A stretch of 64,000 bases of DNA from CAWCWN01 sp963799245 (GTDB lineage Bacteria; Chloroflexota; Ktedonobacteria; Ktedonobacterales; Ktedonobacteraceae): positions 992,001 through 1,056,000 of the forward strand of contig CAWCWN010000003.1 of the NCBI GenBank assembly GCA_963799245.1, written 5' to 3'. The notes under the pieces were generated by a model that was given only the letters and a program-made list of their open reading frames with translations, made no database searches and had not been told where the DNA came from. Positions 37,160-45,742 of the stretch are shown piece by piece. The position numbers and the translations under genes were made by a program. The stretch's first letter is position 1, and every line of letters begins with the position of its first letter.

Positions 37160-39127
37160 ATGAACGAAAAAATCCAATCTGTATTAAATTCACTGCCACA
37201 TAGACCAGGCATCTATCTGATGAAAGACGCGCAGGGCACCATCATTTACGTTGGCAAAGCGATTTCACTTTACAATCGTGTCCGCTCCTACTTCCAGGAG
37301 TCTACGGATCTGAGCCCCAAAAATAGAAGTATGGTGGCAAAAATAGACGATATCGAGTTTCTGGTCGTCAAGAACGAGGTTGAGGCGCTGGTACTTGAGA
37401 GCAACTATATCAAACAATACCGCCCCAAGTACAACGTCCTGATGCGCGACGACAAGAGCTATCCTTATATTAAGGTATCGCTGACGGAGGATTTCCCCAG
37501 GGTCTATCGCGTGCGCAGTTTTCACCGTGATGGCAATCGCTATTTTGGGCCCTACACAAATTCGGGGGCGGTCGACGCCACGCTCGACCTTTTGAACAAG
37601 CTTTTTGCTTATCGCACATGCCGCTACGACGCCAGTGCATGGGCGCCGCCGGCCAATGGAGAGATACCGCCGGCCTGGAAGCAGAAGCTCCTGCCCAGGC
37701 CCTGCACCCAGTACTATATCCATCGCTGTGTCGCCCCATGTGTCGCTTACCCAACGCGGGCTGAATACGACGCTGTTATTCAGCAGGTGCTGCTCTTCCT
37801 GGAAGGGAAGCACGATGAGGTGGTGAAATCTCTGCAAGAGAAGATGCAGGCAGCGGCGGAAGATTTGAATTTTGAGGAGGCGGCGCGCATCCGTGATCGC
37901 ATTAAGGCGGTTGAGCGGGTGCTGGAGAAACAGCGGGTGATCTCTACCGAGGGACAGGATGACCAGGACATCATTGCGCTTGCCAGCGGGGAAGATGAAA
38001 CCTGTGCAATGAGCTTTTTGTTTCGCAACGGCAAACTGATCGGGCGCGAATTTTTCATCCTGCAGGGCACACGCGATAGCAGTCCAGGCGAGGTCATGGG
38101 CTCCTTCCTGCAGCAGTTCTATGAAAGTTCGCCGCATATTCCTCCCGAAGTGGTCGTTGAGGTAGAGCCTGATGATCGAGCTGTCATCCTGGCGTGGCTG
38201 CGCGAGAGGCGCAAGGGCCCGGTTACGATCACCTCACCCAGGCGGGGCGAAAAATTGCGCTTGATCGAGATGGTGAAACAAAACGCCCAGCAGGTGCTCG
38301 AACAGCAGCGCATCAAATGGCTCAGCGATAGCCAGAAAACGCAGCTGGCCCTGGAAGAATTACAGGAGGCGCTTAACCTGGCGGCTCCGCCACAGCGCGT
38401 CGAATGCTATGACATTTCAAATACCCAGGGGACCAATTCGGTCGGGGCCATGGTCGTTTTTGAGGCGGGGCGCCCCAGGCCCAGTGAATACCGGCGCTTT
38501 AAAATCAAGACCGTCGAAGGTCCGAATGACTTTGCCAGCCATCAAGAGGTACTGCGCCGCAGATTTCGTGCCATCTCCAACCGCCAAAACGGCGAAATTC
38601 AGACCTCCGCGGCGATAGCTGCGGCGGATGCCCTGAGCGGCGAGGAGGCTGAAAATGTGGATGACACCCAGGCACAGCGCCAGCATGAATGGGCGCTGCC
38701 GGACCTGATTATCATCGACGGCGGTAAAGGCCAGTTGAGCGCAGCCATGGAAGTTCTGCAGAAGCTGCACATCGATATTCCTACGGTTGGCCTGGCAAAA
38801 GAAAACGAGGAGCTTTTCATACCCGGCTCACCGGACCCGATCATCCTTCCACGCTCCTCGCAGGGCCTGTACCTTGTCCAACGCATTCGCGACGAGGCTC
38901 ACCGCTTTGGCATCACCTATCATCGCAAACTACGCTCCGAGCGCACATTTAAGTCTGTCCTGGATGAAATCCCCGGCATCGGGCCCAAACGCAAACAGGC
39001 CCTTATGAAACAATTTGGCTCAGTACGTGCCATGAGCATTGCAAGCGTAGATGACCTGGCCGCACTCGACGGCATGACTCGCGATGCCGCCGAGAAGGTC
39101 AAGGAATATATCGGACGCATGGAATAA
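37160..39127 (+). CDS. uvrC: UvrABC excinuclease subunit C
   Basis: Makes both incisions in nucleotide-excision repair. 655 residues from ATG 37160. N-terminal GIY-YIG nuclease (PGIYLMKDAQGTIIYVGKA), UVR motif (EEAARIRDRIKAVERV), the RNase-H-like second nuclease (ECYDISNTQGTNSVGAMVVF, IIIDGGKGQL) and C-terminal helix-hairpin-helix pair (IPGIGPKRKQALMKQFGS) are all visible. A polar insert of about 40 residues sits between the two nuclease motifs of the C-terminal half. The frame is open 250 bases upstream across the selB promoter, but that part is not UvrC-like. Confidence 0.96.
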   Translation: MNEKIQSVLNSLPHRPGIYLMKDAQGTIIYVGKAISLYNRVRSYFQESTDLSPKNRSMVAKIDDIEFLVVKNEVEALVLESNYIKQYRPKYNVLMRDDKSYPYIKVSLTEDFPRVYRVRSFHRDGNRYFGPYTNSGAVDATLDLLNKLFAYRTCRYDASAWAPPANGEIPPAWKQKLLPRPCTQYYIHRCVAPCVAYPTRAEYDAVIQQVLLFLEGKHDEVVKSLQEKMQAAAEDLNFEEAARIRDRIKAVERVLEKQRVISTEGQDDQDIIALASGEDETCAMSFLFRNGKLIGREFFILQGTRDSSPGEVMGSFLQQFYESSPHIPPEVVVEVEPDDRAVILAWLRERRKGPVTITSPRRGEKLRLIEMVKQNAQQVLEQQRIKWLSDSQKTQLALEELQEALNLAAPPQRVECYDISNTQGTNSVGAMVVFEAGRPRPSEYRRFKIKTVEGPNDFASHQEVLRRRFRAISNRQNGEIQTSAAIAAADALSGEEAENVDDTQAQRQHEWALPDLIIIDGGKGQLSAAMEVLQKLHIDIPTVGLAKENEELFIPGSPDPIILPRSSQGLYLVQRIRDEAHRFGITYHRKLRSERTFKSVLDEIPGIGPKRKQALMKQFGSVRAMSIASVDDLAALDGMTRDAAEKVKEYIGRME

Positions 39128-39237
39128 TTGTCGGTTCGCGCGTGTTCTCTTGAGTAGAGACGCAAGGCCCTAGTATCTTCGGCCCGCCGGAGTACCACGA
39201 GTTTCACATGACCCTCAGATGAGCCGCAGTGGGAATC

Positions 39238-39274
39238 ATATTTCCCTGCTTATCTGAGCGATTATGTGTATTAG
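39238..39274 (+). repeat. Dispersed repeat family 1, copy B
   Basis: ATATTTCCCTGC, then TTATCTGAGCGA and TTATGTGTATTAG, followed by CAGTC. Located between uvrC and the FmdB-like gene, about 135 bases before that gene's start. Confidence 0.65.
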
Positions 39275-39409
39275 CAGTCGCCTCGCGAGATTGACAACAT
39301 CTGGCGGGTACGTTACTATAGTGCCGTAGAGGTGGTTCTTACCACCTATTTTATTCAATGTGCAGGGCAGCCTTAACGCTTGCCCGGACAATTCAGGGGT
39401 GATAGCCGT

Positions 39410-39751
39410 ATGCCAACCTATGAATATCTATGTAAAGAGTGTAGCCACCGTTTTGAGCAGTGGCAGAAAATGATTGATGAGCCACTTTCAATCTGCCCCG
39501 CGTGTGGTGGTACCATCCGCCGCGTATACTATCCGGCTGGAATTGTCTTCAAAGGTTCAGGCTTTTATAAAACCGACCATAGTAAATCTTCAAGTAGCCC
39601 TTCCAATGGCCACGCGCCTAAAAGTGAGAGTGGCGCGGCGGAGGGCGGCAGCACGAGCGAGAATAAGCCTCCCACGCCTGCAGCGTCGGGCTCCAAAGGC
39701 ACGGATGCCGCGCAGGACGAAGCCAAAGTCACGGCACCCACGCCAAAGTAA
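39410..39751 (+). CDS. FmdB-family zinc-ribbon protein
   Basis: 113 residues. The N-terminal 45 form the FmdB/CxxC_CxxC_SSSS regulatory-protein ribbon: MPTYEYLCKECSHRFEQWQ with a second CPACGG. The rest is a Ser/Ala/Lys-rich disordered tail (SKSSSSPSN, SGAAEGGSTSENK). ATG 39410 has GGGGTGAT seven bases upstream and the family always begins MPxYEY, which fixes the start. FmdB-like proteins are widespread putative regulators of unclear function. Confidence 0.92.
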   Translation: MPTYEYLCKECSHRFEQWQKMIDEPLSICPACGGTIRRVYYPAGIVFKGSGFYKTDHSKSSSSPSNGHAPKSESGAAEGGSTSENKPPTPAASGSKGTDAAQDEAKVTAPTPK

Positions 39752-39837
39752 CTTGCCAGGGTGAACGACCTGGGAATACCTGCCTCTATCTCTGTCTTTT
39801 GTTTTATCCTCTGCCAGTGTAGTTGAAGAGGTGCGAT

Positions 39838-40044
39838 ATGTCAGAATCAATGCTTGCAACGATGCAGCGACGACAAATTGAAATCACCATCGGCGAGCTT
39901 TTACTCACCGATGATTTTTACATGCGTCTGGAAATTGTTGAACGCCTTCGACACCTTATTGCTCACGCCGACCCCTCCCTCGATAAGACACAACTCAGTG
40001 AGGGAGCCCTCGATGAGCTACAAGAGCTGAATCTGCTGCAGTAG
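39838..40044 (+). CDS. Small conserved-looking helical protein
   Basis: 68 residues from ATG 39838 (GAAGAGG about six bases upstream). Predicted mostly helical and acidic, with DDFYMRLEIVERLRHLIAHA and a C-terminal LDELQELNLLQ. No membrane segment and no metal motif. I do not recognise a family. It sits between the FmdB-like gene and the histidine kinase in the same direction, so shared transcription with fmdB is likely. Confidence 0.6.
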   Translation: MSESMLATMQRRQIEITIGELLLTDDFYMRLEIVERLRHLIAHADPSLDKTQLSEGALDELQELNLLQ

Positions 40045-40197
40045 AACGATGCTCAAAAGACTGCGAAGTGCAGCTTTTCCACCCATTACTCCTATTTATG
40101 CTGGCTATCCTAGTAGTGCAAGGCCAGTTAGAGTGTATACTATTTATACAACCGCAGCAAAATGCGTGTGAAGTAGGGGTAAGGGATACGTATGTAA

Positions 40198-40962
40198 ATG
40201 CAACATGAGCACACACAGGATGATGTAATCCAGGCACTACAGCGTCGCGTCGATGAATTAACGGCGAGCAATCTTTTACTGCAGGAGCAGCTGGCGCGCA
40301 AAGAGCAGTTCGCCGCTATGGTAGCGCATGAGTTGCGTGGACCTCTCTCACCCATCATTAACTATGCCCAATTAATCGCGCGTTCCGGCCAGCACAGCGA
40401 GAGCGTTACGCGTGGCACAAAGATCATCATCAGCCAGGCTCGTCGTCTTGTGCGCCTTATCAATGATCTGCTGGATGCCTCGCGCCTCTCTGCCGGTCAA
40501 TTCACCCTTATTCGTGAAGTATGCGACATCGTAGAACTGACGCGTGAGGTTGTGGAGCAATTGCGCCCTGTGGCTCCCTACCACACGCTTGTTCTTGAGG
40601 CGCCAGAGACGCCCATTACCGGCAAATGGGATAGCGGCCGTCTACAACAGGCGCTGGGGAATATGCTCGATAACGCGTTGAAATATTCTGACGAGCATAC
40701 AACCATCACTGTCCTTATCCTGCCCCAGGAACATGCAGTACACATCAGCATCCATAATCAGGGCATCAGTATCCCCTCAGTGGAGACAGGCCAGCTCTTT
40801 CTTCCCTTTGTGCGCCTGCCGGCGGCGAGTGCTCGCCAGGGCTCTGGCCTTGGCCTGCACATCACCAAAAGTATCGTGGAGGCTCACGGTGGAGTGCTGC
40901 GTCTTGAACCCCACACGGAAGAAGAGCAAGGAACTACCTTCTCGTTTGACCTGCCATTATAA
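40198..40962 (+). CDS. Cytoplasmic sensor histidine kinase
   Basis: 254 residues without a membrane helix. A short N-terminal coiled coil (VIQALQRRVDELTASNLLLQ) leads into HisKA with the phosphorylated His in VAHELRGPLSPIINYAQL (near residue 44), then HATPase with N box LGNMLDNALKYSDE and G2 box GSGLGLHITKSIVEAHGG. The G1 box is degenerate (HNQGISIP instead of DxGxG), so ATP binding may be altered. No response regulator gene is adjacent; the orphan OmpR-type regulator 15 kb downstream is one possible partner. SD is poor. Confidence 0.9.
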   Translation: MQHEHTQDDVIQALQRRVDELTASNLLLQEQLARKEQFAAMVAHELRGPLSPIINYAQLIARSGQHSESVTRGTKIIISQARRLVRLINDLLDASRLSAGQFTLIREVCDIVELTREVVEQLRPVAPYHTLVLEAPETPITGKWDSGRLQQALGNMLDNALKYSDEHTTITVLILPQEHAVHISIHNQGISIPSVETGQLFLPFVRLPAASARQGSGLGLHITKSIVEAHGGVLRLEPHTEEEQGTTFSFDLPL

Positions 40963-40975
40963 TAGAGCTGCAGTA

Positions 40976-41018
40976 GGCCTGGGAGATGCCTGTCTATTTT
41001 GACAGTACCTCCCAGGCC
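40976..41018 (+). terminator. Terminator after the histidine kinase
   Basis: Outer arms GGCCTGGGAG (40976-40985) and CTCCCAGGCC (41009-41018), with an inner CTGTC/GACAG stem and TTTT in the loop; followed by ATTTTAT. An 87-codon frame that starts inside this hairpin is not credible. The 40963-41404 gap holds no other gene I can support. Confidence 0.75.
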
Positions 41019-41318
41019 ATTTTATCTGCTCAAAAGACTGGCGAAAATGGCGGTGCGCTGCGCGAGTTTCGCGACTATACTTGCTACTGTGCAGAGGAGC
41101 CTACCGGCAGAGCACCTGCATTGAGCAGTGAGCTGATTGTGGAACCCGGCAAAGTGCTCTTTGTTCAAATGCAAGACGCTTCTCCGGCTGCGTGCGAGGC
41201 AGAGTACCTTGAGGGCTTGCATCTGGATATGACATCGGATATGTCATAGAAGGACTGTGCCGGTAGGAACCAAATTAGCGTGACGGCATAAACCGTCTTG
41301 CCGCTCTCGTAGTCAGCT

Positions 41319-41362
41319 ATTAACTCATTACCTGCCTCCCAGGCAGGGTGTCCCGGGCAGGG
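41319..41362 (+). repeat. Dispersed repeat family 2, copy 2
   Basis: Matches copy 1 at CATTACCTGCC, the CCAGGCAGGGTG stretch and CCCGGG. Lies 40 bases before the DUF4177-like gene start. Confidence 0.65.
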
Positions 41363-41404
41363 TGAGGGTAGCTCAGGCAAGACGAAAGAAAAGGAGGCTT
41401 TTCA

Positions 41405-41695
41405 ATGGCGCAATGGGCATATAAAGTTGTATATATTGATTACCGTGGACGAATTTCATGTGAGGGGCTTGAAACGCTGATCGCTAACGAGCGGCGCAGC
41501 GCATTCGCGCGCCGCTACATGAACAATCTTGGCCGTGAAGGTTGGGAACTGGTGGGTATCCAGCCTCTGACCGCCAATTCAGCGTACTATATCTTCAAGC
41601 GTCCAGCGCAAGAGGGTGACTTTGCTGAAGAGACGCCTCCCGCCGCAAGCAGTGAAAGCGCCCCACCGCAGGGGCCAGCTGTAGAAAGCGCCTGA
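41405..41695 (+). CDS. Small DUF4177-like protein
   Basis: 96 residues. The N-terminal 65 resemble DUF4177 (WAYKVVYIDYRG at the start, LGREGWELVGIQPL, then AYYIFKRP), a small alpha/beta fold of unknown function. The C-terminal 30 residues are a disordered Pro/Ser/Glu tail. AGGAGG lies eight bases before the ATG. Single gene between a family 2 repeat and a small hairpin. Confidence 0.8.
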   Translation: MAQWAYKVVYIDYRGRISCEGLETLIANERRSAFARRYMNNLGREGWELVGIQPLTANSAYYIFKRPAQEGDFAEETPPAASSESAPPQGPAVESA

Positions 41696-41715
41696 CACTC
41701 TATCGCCGGTCCACT

Positions 41716-41745
41716 ACGCAGCTATCCGAGCCAGGGTAGCTGCGT
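41716..41745 (+). terminator. Hairpin after the DUF4177-like gene
   Basis: ACGCAGCTA (41716-41724) pairs with TAGCTGCGT (41737-41745); TTCGC follows. Weak T-tract. Confidence 0.45.
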
Positions 41746-41767
41746 TTCGCAGCTCTCTCCCCGAACA

Positions 41768-41776
41768 TGATATAAT
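41768..41776 (+). promoter_or_regulatory. Orphan extended -10 element
   Basis: TGATATAAT (TG-n-TATAAT) on the plus strand, although the next gene is convergent. The predicted RNA would begin near 41783 with a GGCAGC/GCTGCC hairpin. No protein gene follows in this direction before the stop end of the DUF4388 gene. Confidence 0.45.
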
Positions 41777-41894
41777 ACCTCTGGCAGCCGACTCCGCTGC
41801 CCGGTCAACACAAAACCATATTTGTCGCTCACCGACGACCCCGTATACTCAATGAGGAGCTCGCTGGCGCGCTTTAAACGCGGCTAGCACCTGT

Positions 41895-43193
41895 CTATTG
41901 CCTTTGCAGCGCAAATTGAGTAAACATGGCCTCCCACACCTCTTGATTCTCCAGGCGCTCGTCAAGGGAGGCTACGCGAGCATTGATGGTGTCAAAGATG
42001 CAGCGCAGGATGCGTTGTAATACCATGGTAGCTTCATCGTAGAAGTCGGCCGTCTGCTGCATATTGGAGCCAAGGATCTCGTAGCAGAGGGCTTTAAAAT
42101 TATCGACATCGATATGGTTCTGATCAATTATGAATTCATAGTTGCCCATGTAGCGCAATTTTTCACGCTGGAGCAGCGACTGCAGTGTGTAGGGATCCAG
42201 CTCGGCTCCCCTGGCCCGGCAGGTATCAGCAAGGGCATCCATTGTCCAGTTCACGAATTCGACCAGGGCCGGCAGCTGCTCCATGGGGCTGCGCTTCTTC
42301 ATCCATTCCTGTTCCATGCGGCTAATCAGGTTCAACAGCTCGAAGCTCTCCATACGCAGCTTTTCGGCGGGATCGGGAAGGCGGACCTCCCGTCCCTGAA
42401 AGTAGTCACCTGTTTCCTGAAAGACATGCATAAGTAACCTTTGCTGGACAAGTTGCGCCAGGTCACGCGAAACCTCCAGTTCAGGCCTGCGCATAGCGCT
42501 GGCAATACGGCGCACTCTGCGATAGAGGTTCACATGCAAAAAAAGTTCAAATGTACGCGCGTCAAAACTCATGGCGTACGGTATAGCGGGGGCCATCTGC
42601 AGAATTGTGCGCACGCCCTGTGGTAGAAACTGGCGCAGCCGCTCCCACTCATCGGTGTAGCGCACCATCTCCATGGTCACCCGCATGACCTCAAGATCGA
42701 GCGACGCTTCCCCATACGGTAAAATATTCTGCGCGCCGGGGCTGGCAATAAACTCATAACCACCATCCTGCCAGAGGGCCAGCTCACGTGCCGTCCAGAG
42801 GGCCTTCATGCGCAGGGCCTCTCGCAGTTGCTTCTCGTCAATCGCTCCCATGGCTACGAGACGCTCGCCAATGCGCTGGCCAAAAGCGTTCTTCAACTGC
42901 TGCGAAAAGGCCTGTTCGATCTGGGGGGAAGAGGCCATGCCCAGCTGTTGCAGCACGTCACCCAGTGTCAATGCTCCGCCGTCAAGCTCAGAGCAGTTCG
43001 CTATTTTGCCCTCATTAAAGTAGATGATACCAACACGCCCCGAAGAGTGCTTCAGGCGGATAGCCCCTGTCATACTTCCCAGCTCCATCATCTGCAGAAT
43101 CTCGACAAGGCCAAAATCCTTAAGCGAGCCCTGTAGCAGGCGGCTATTCGTGGTCATGCTTTCCATGCTTTCAATCTGAGATACATCAATCAT
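41895..43193 (-). CDS. DUF4388 domain protein (PatA-like N-terminus)
   Basis: 432 residues. The first 150 residues are a DUF4388 domain (LQGSLKDFGLVEILQMMELG, SMTGAIRLKH, GRVGIIYFNEGKIANC), a module found near signalling proteins in Chloroflexota, cyanobacteria and deltaproteobacteria. The rest is helical and ends in a region with FDTINARVASLDERLENQE. No catalytic motif seen. ATG 43193 was chosen over GTG 43205; other in-frame ATGs soon follow and no SD decides. Likely a signalling adaptor; partner unknown. Confidence 0.82.
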   Translation of the reverse strand: MIDVSQIESMESMTTNSRLLQGSLKDFGLVEILQMMELGSMTGAIRLKHSSGRVGIIYFNEGKIANCSELDGGALTLGDVLQQLGMASSPQIEQAFSQQLKNAFGQRIGERLVAMGAIDEKQLREALRMKALWTARELALWQDGGYEFIASPGAQNILPYGEASLDLEVMRVTMEMVRYTDEWERLRQFLPQGVRTILQMAPAIPYAMSFDARTFELFLHVNLYRRVRRIASAMRRPELEVSRDLAQLVQQRLLMHVFQETGDYFQGREVRLPDPAEKLRMESFELLNLISRMEQEWMKKRSPMEQLPALVEFVNWTMDALADTCRARGAELDPYTLQSLLQREKLRYMGNYEFIIDQNHIDVDNFKALCYEILGSNMQQTADFYDEATMVLQRILRCIFDTINARVASLDERLENQEVWEAMFTQFALQRQ

Positions 43194-43401
43194 GTAGCAG
43201 CGCACCGCTCAGCCCTTTGCGCTGTGCTGGCGGGACAGGCAGGTCTACATTTTTCATTATAACATCGTTCAATTTGTTTCAACAAGTATTTCACCTGCCC
43301 TGCTGCCCTGGCCGCGCTATCTCAGGCGGCGCCCCGCGGGCAAGCAGCCAGGTAAAGAGAGTAGTGCGAGCTGAGCGAGGGCACAGCCTGCTCTGCAAAT
43401 C

Positions 43402-43410
43402 TGCTATAAT
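43402..43410 (+). promoter_or_regulatory. Extended -10 promoter of the SDR gene, leaderless
   Basis: TGCTATAAT ends six bases before the ATG at 43417. Normal spacing puts +1 on or within a base of the start codon, so the mRNA should lack a leader. There is no room for an SD. Confidence 0.7.
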
Positions 43411-43416
43411 GCTGGT

Positions 43417-44130
43417 ATGAGTATAAAAGATCGTGTCGCGCTGATTACGGGAGGGGGACGGGGCATTGGACGAGCAACGGCTCAACTTTTCGCACGGGCC
43501 GGGGCGCGCGTCGTCGTGTTTAGCCGTTCAGCCCTTCAGCTCGAGGAGGTTGCAGGCGAGATTATCGCAGCTGGCGGCTCGGCGCTGGCCGTTGCGGGCG
43601 ACGTATCCCGGGCAGAGGACGTCCAGCTGCTTTTTAGCAGGACAATGGAGGCATTTGGACGCGTCGATGTCCTTGTAAACTGCGCGGCCATCGTCGCCGT
43701 GCGTCCCTTTCTCGCCATGGAAATAGCTACCTGGGATGACGTACTCGCGGTGAACCTGCGAGGAACGTTCCTGGCCTGTCGCGAAGCATTTCAGATCATG
43801 GCCGCTCAGCAGCAGGGGGTGATTATCAATATTTCTTCCCTGTCTGGAGTTAAAGGAGTAGAAAAATTCCCAGGACTGAGCGCGTATAACGTCTCCAAAT
43901 CAGGAGTCGCGGGACTCAGTGAGATCCTGGCGGTGGAGGGTAAGCCCTACAATATACGCGTGTGTGCCGTGAGTCCCGGGGCAGTAGAGACAGAGTTGCT
44001 GCGCCAGGCAGCGCCTCACCTCAGGGCGGCTGCGACTCCCGAGGATATGGCGGAGCTACTGCTCTTCCTCGCCGACGATTTAGGACGTATGTTAAGTGGT
44101 AGCAATATTGAAATTTTCAGCAATCAGTAA
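43417..44130 (+). CDS. Short-chain dehydrogenase/reductase (FabG-like)
   Basis: 237 residues, NAD(P)H-dependent oxidoreductase of the classical SDR type. Cofactor loop GGGRGIGRA near residue 12, NNAG-equivalent LVNCAAI, catalytic Ser in NISSLSG and YNVSKSG with Tyr and Lys. The C-terminal region is short and ends SGSNIEIFSNQ. The start codon follows the -10 box directly, so translation should be leaderless. The QueD-like and glycosyltransferase genes follow in the same direction with a 33-base gap. Confidence 0.93.
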   Translation: MSIKDRVALITGGGRGIGRATAQLFARAGARVVVFSRSALQLEEVAGEIIAAGGSALAVAGDVSRAEDVQLLFSRTMEAFGRVDVLVNCAAIVAVRPFLAMEIATWDDVLAVNLRGTFLACREAFQIMAAQQQGVIINISSLSGVKGVEKFPGLSAYNVSKSGVAGLSEILAVEGKPYNIRVCAVSPGAVETELLRQAAPHLRAAATPEDMAELLLFLADDLGRMLSGSNIEIFSNQ

Positions 44131-44163
44131 GATTTGCTGGCAGGCACTCTAGGGGAAACACTC

Positions 44164-44649
44164 ATGGTCTACTTGACACGACGCACAACCTTCAGCGCGG
44201 CTCACCGTTTATGGAGCCCCGTTCTGACGGAGACAGAGAATTTTGCGATCTATGATAAATGTGCCAATCCCAACGGGCATGGGCATAACTACGTCTTAGA
44301 GGTCACGCTAAGGGGGGAGCCCGATGCACGCACAGGTATGGTGTTGAATTTGACGGAATTGAAGGCGGCCGTCGACGAGCATGTGATCGCGTGGGTCGAC
44401 CACAAGTATCTCAACTACGATGTGCCCTGGCTTGAGGACAGCATTCCAACAAGCGAGGTGCTGGTAATCAAGTTCTGGGAACGCCTGGCACCCGTCCTAC
44501 CGCAGGGGTTCCTTTACGAAGTCAAATTATACGAGACCGAGAACAATATTGCCAGTTACCGGGGGGAGAATGAGAATCGCGCTCGTAGCCCCTCTGATTT
44601 CCGCCATCGCCCAACCTTACATTGGCGGCGCGCAGGCCTTACTGGCTGA
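44164..44649 (+). CDS. 6-pyruvoyltetrahydropterin synthase / QueD family protein
   Basis: 161 residues. Zinc-binding histidines in FSAAHRLW and NGHGHNYVLEV, catalytic Cys in DKCANPNGHG and the acidic ETENNIASY motif near the end mark the PTPS/6-carboxytetrahydropterin synthase family (pterin or queuosine precursor synthesis). ATG 44164 follows AGGGGAAA. Family members end soon after NIASYRG; here 25 extra residues are read through the start of the next gene, an 80-base overlap, right after a run of six G. One extra G would give a stop (TGA) overlapping the next ATG, the usual operon arrangement. No queC or queE nearby. Confidence 0.85.
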   Translation: MVYLTRRTTFSAAHRLWSPVLTETENFAIYDKCANPNGHGHNYVLEVTLRGEPDARTGMVLNLTELKAAVDEHVIAWVDHKYLNYDVPWLEDSIPTSEVLVIKFWERLAPVLPQGFLYEVKLYETENNIASYRGENENRARSPSDFRHRPTLHWRRAGLTG

Positions 44650-45688
44650 TCTCGCTCAGGGCCTGGTCCAACGCGGCCATAGTGTCACGTTCTTTGCCCG
44701 CGAGTCATCGTTCATCCCGGGCATCTCCATCGAGCCAATTGCTGTTCCGGATACTGTGCATCCGGCCAACTTCTCCGGGCCGCAGCAGGCCAGAGCTACC
44801 GACGAAGGCTTCTTCAGCCAGGCCAACCTTTTTCTTGAGCTTTTTCTGCGCTTGCAGCGGCGCAGCGACGAGTTTGACCTCGTACATATCCATGCTTTTG
44901 ATTGGCCAGCTTTTGCCTGTAGCATCCTGATACAGAGTATCCCGGTTATACATACGCTCCACTTGCCAGCCCTGTCGCCAGAGATTAACGCAGCCCTGCG
45001 CGTTATGGATCAGCAGGGGCATCCCCTCACACTCATAACGGTATCGCAGGCCTGCGCCCGCACCTATGCCGGCTATACGTCCTTTGACGCCATCATTTAC
45101 AACGGACTCAACCTGGAGGCGATCCCTTATATGCCCAGGCTCTCATCCGAAGCGCCTCTACTTTTCGCAGGGCGTATCAGCGCAGAAAAAGGCGTTGAGG
45201 CGGCCATCGAGATCGCCGAAAAAGCTGGCTATCCCTTGCTGATCGCGGGAGGCATCTATGACCGCCACTACTTCGAGCAGCGTATCGTCCCCAAATTACG
45301 CCGGGCCAGAGGGCGAGTGACTTACCTGGGACAGCTACAACGCCTGGCGTTATGGAAAATTATGGGGCAGGCGCTTGGCCTGCTCTTCCCCATTGAGTGG
45401 GACGAACCGTTTGGCTTGACCGCTGTCGAAGCGATGGCCACGGGCACCCCTGTCATAGCTTACCGGCGCGGCGCGGCGGAGGAGGTCATTCGTCATGGTG
45501 AAACGGGTTTTCTCGTCGAGGCGGGCGAAAGTTCCCACGCCGCCGCCCTGGTCGACGATCTCTATGATATTCCCCGCCCCCATTGCCGGGTCCATGTCGA
45601 AGAGCACTTTGGTCTTGAGCGCATGCTCAATGCCTACGAGCAGGTGTACACTTCCTTACAGCCTGCCCGGAGGGCAGGTAATAGGTAA
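44570..45688 (+). CDS. Glycosyltransferase family 4
   Basis: 372 residues, GT-B fold retaining glycosyltransferase acting at the cytoplasmic face of the membrane. N-terminal PYIGGAQALLADLAQGLVQRG, a nucleotide-sugar site with FAGRISAEKGVEAAIE, and the EX7E-like segment EAMATGTPVIAYRRGAAEEV are typical of GT4. ATG 44570 has GGGGGGAG directly upstream; it overlaps the QueD-like gene by 80 bases. The last codons (LQPARRAGNR) and the TAA stop come from an inserted family 2 repeat. Sugar and acceptor are unknown. Confidence 0.9.
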   Translation: MRIALVAPLISAIAQPYIGGAQALLADLAQGLVQRGHSVTFFARESSFIPGISIEPIAVPDTVHPANFSGPQQARATDEGFFSQANLFLELFLRLQRRSDEFDLVHIHAFDWPAFACSILIQSIPVIHTLHLPALSPEINAALRVMDQQGHPLTLITVSQACARTYAGYTSFDAIIYNGLNLEAIPYMPRLSSEAPLLFAGRISAEKGVEAAIEIAEKAGYPLLIAGGIYDRHYFEQRIVPKLRRARGRVTYLGQLQRLALWKIMGQALGLLFPIEWDEPFGLTAVEAMATGTPVIAYRRGAAEEVIRHGETGFLVEAGESSHAAALVDDLYDIPRPHCRVHVEEHFGLERMLNAYEQVYTSLQPARRAGNR

Positions 45689-45698
45689 TAGGCTGGCC
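45661..45698 (-). repeat. Dispersed repeat family 2, copy 3, at a gene's 3' end
   Basis: On the minus strand CCTATTACCTATTACCTGCC, a short loop, then GGGCAGGC. It codes for the final residues and stop codon of the glycosyltransferase on the plus strand, and stands between that gene and the convergent glnA. Confidence 0.75.
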
Positions 45699-45742
45699 GG
45701 ATAAGAGGCTTCTTCCTTGCGAAACGAAAGCGGTGGAAGGTA

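Noticed and set aside
40986..41249. 87-codon plus-strand frame after the histidine kinase
   Set aside because: Its ATG lies inside a terminator hairpin with GGGAG touching the start codon, and the protein shows no domain or normal composition.
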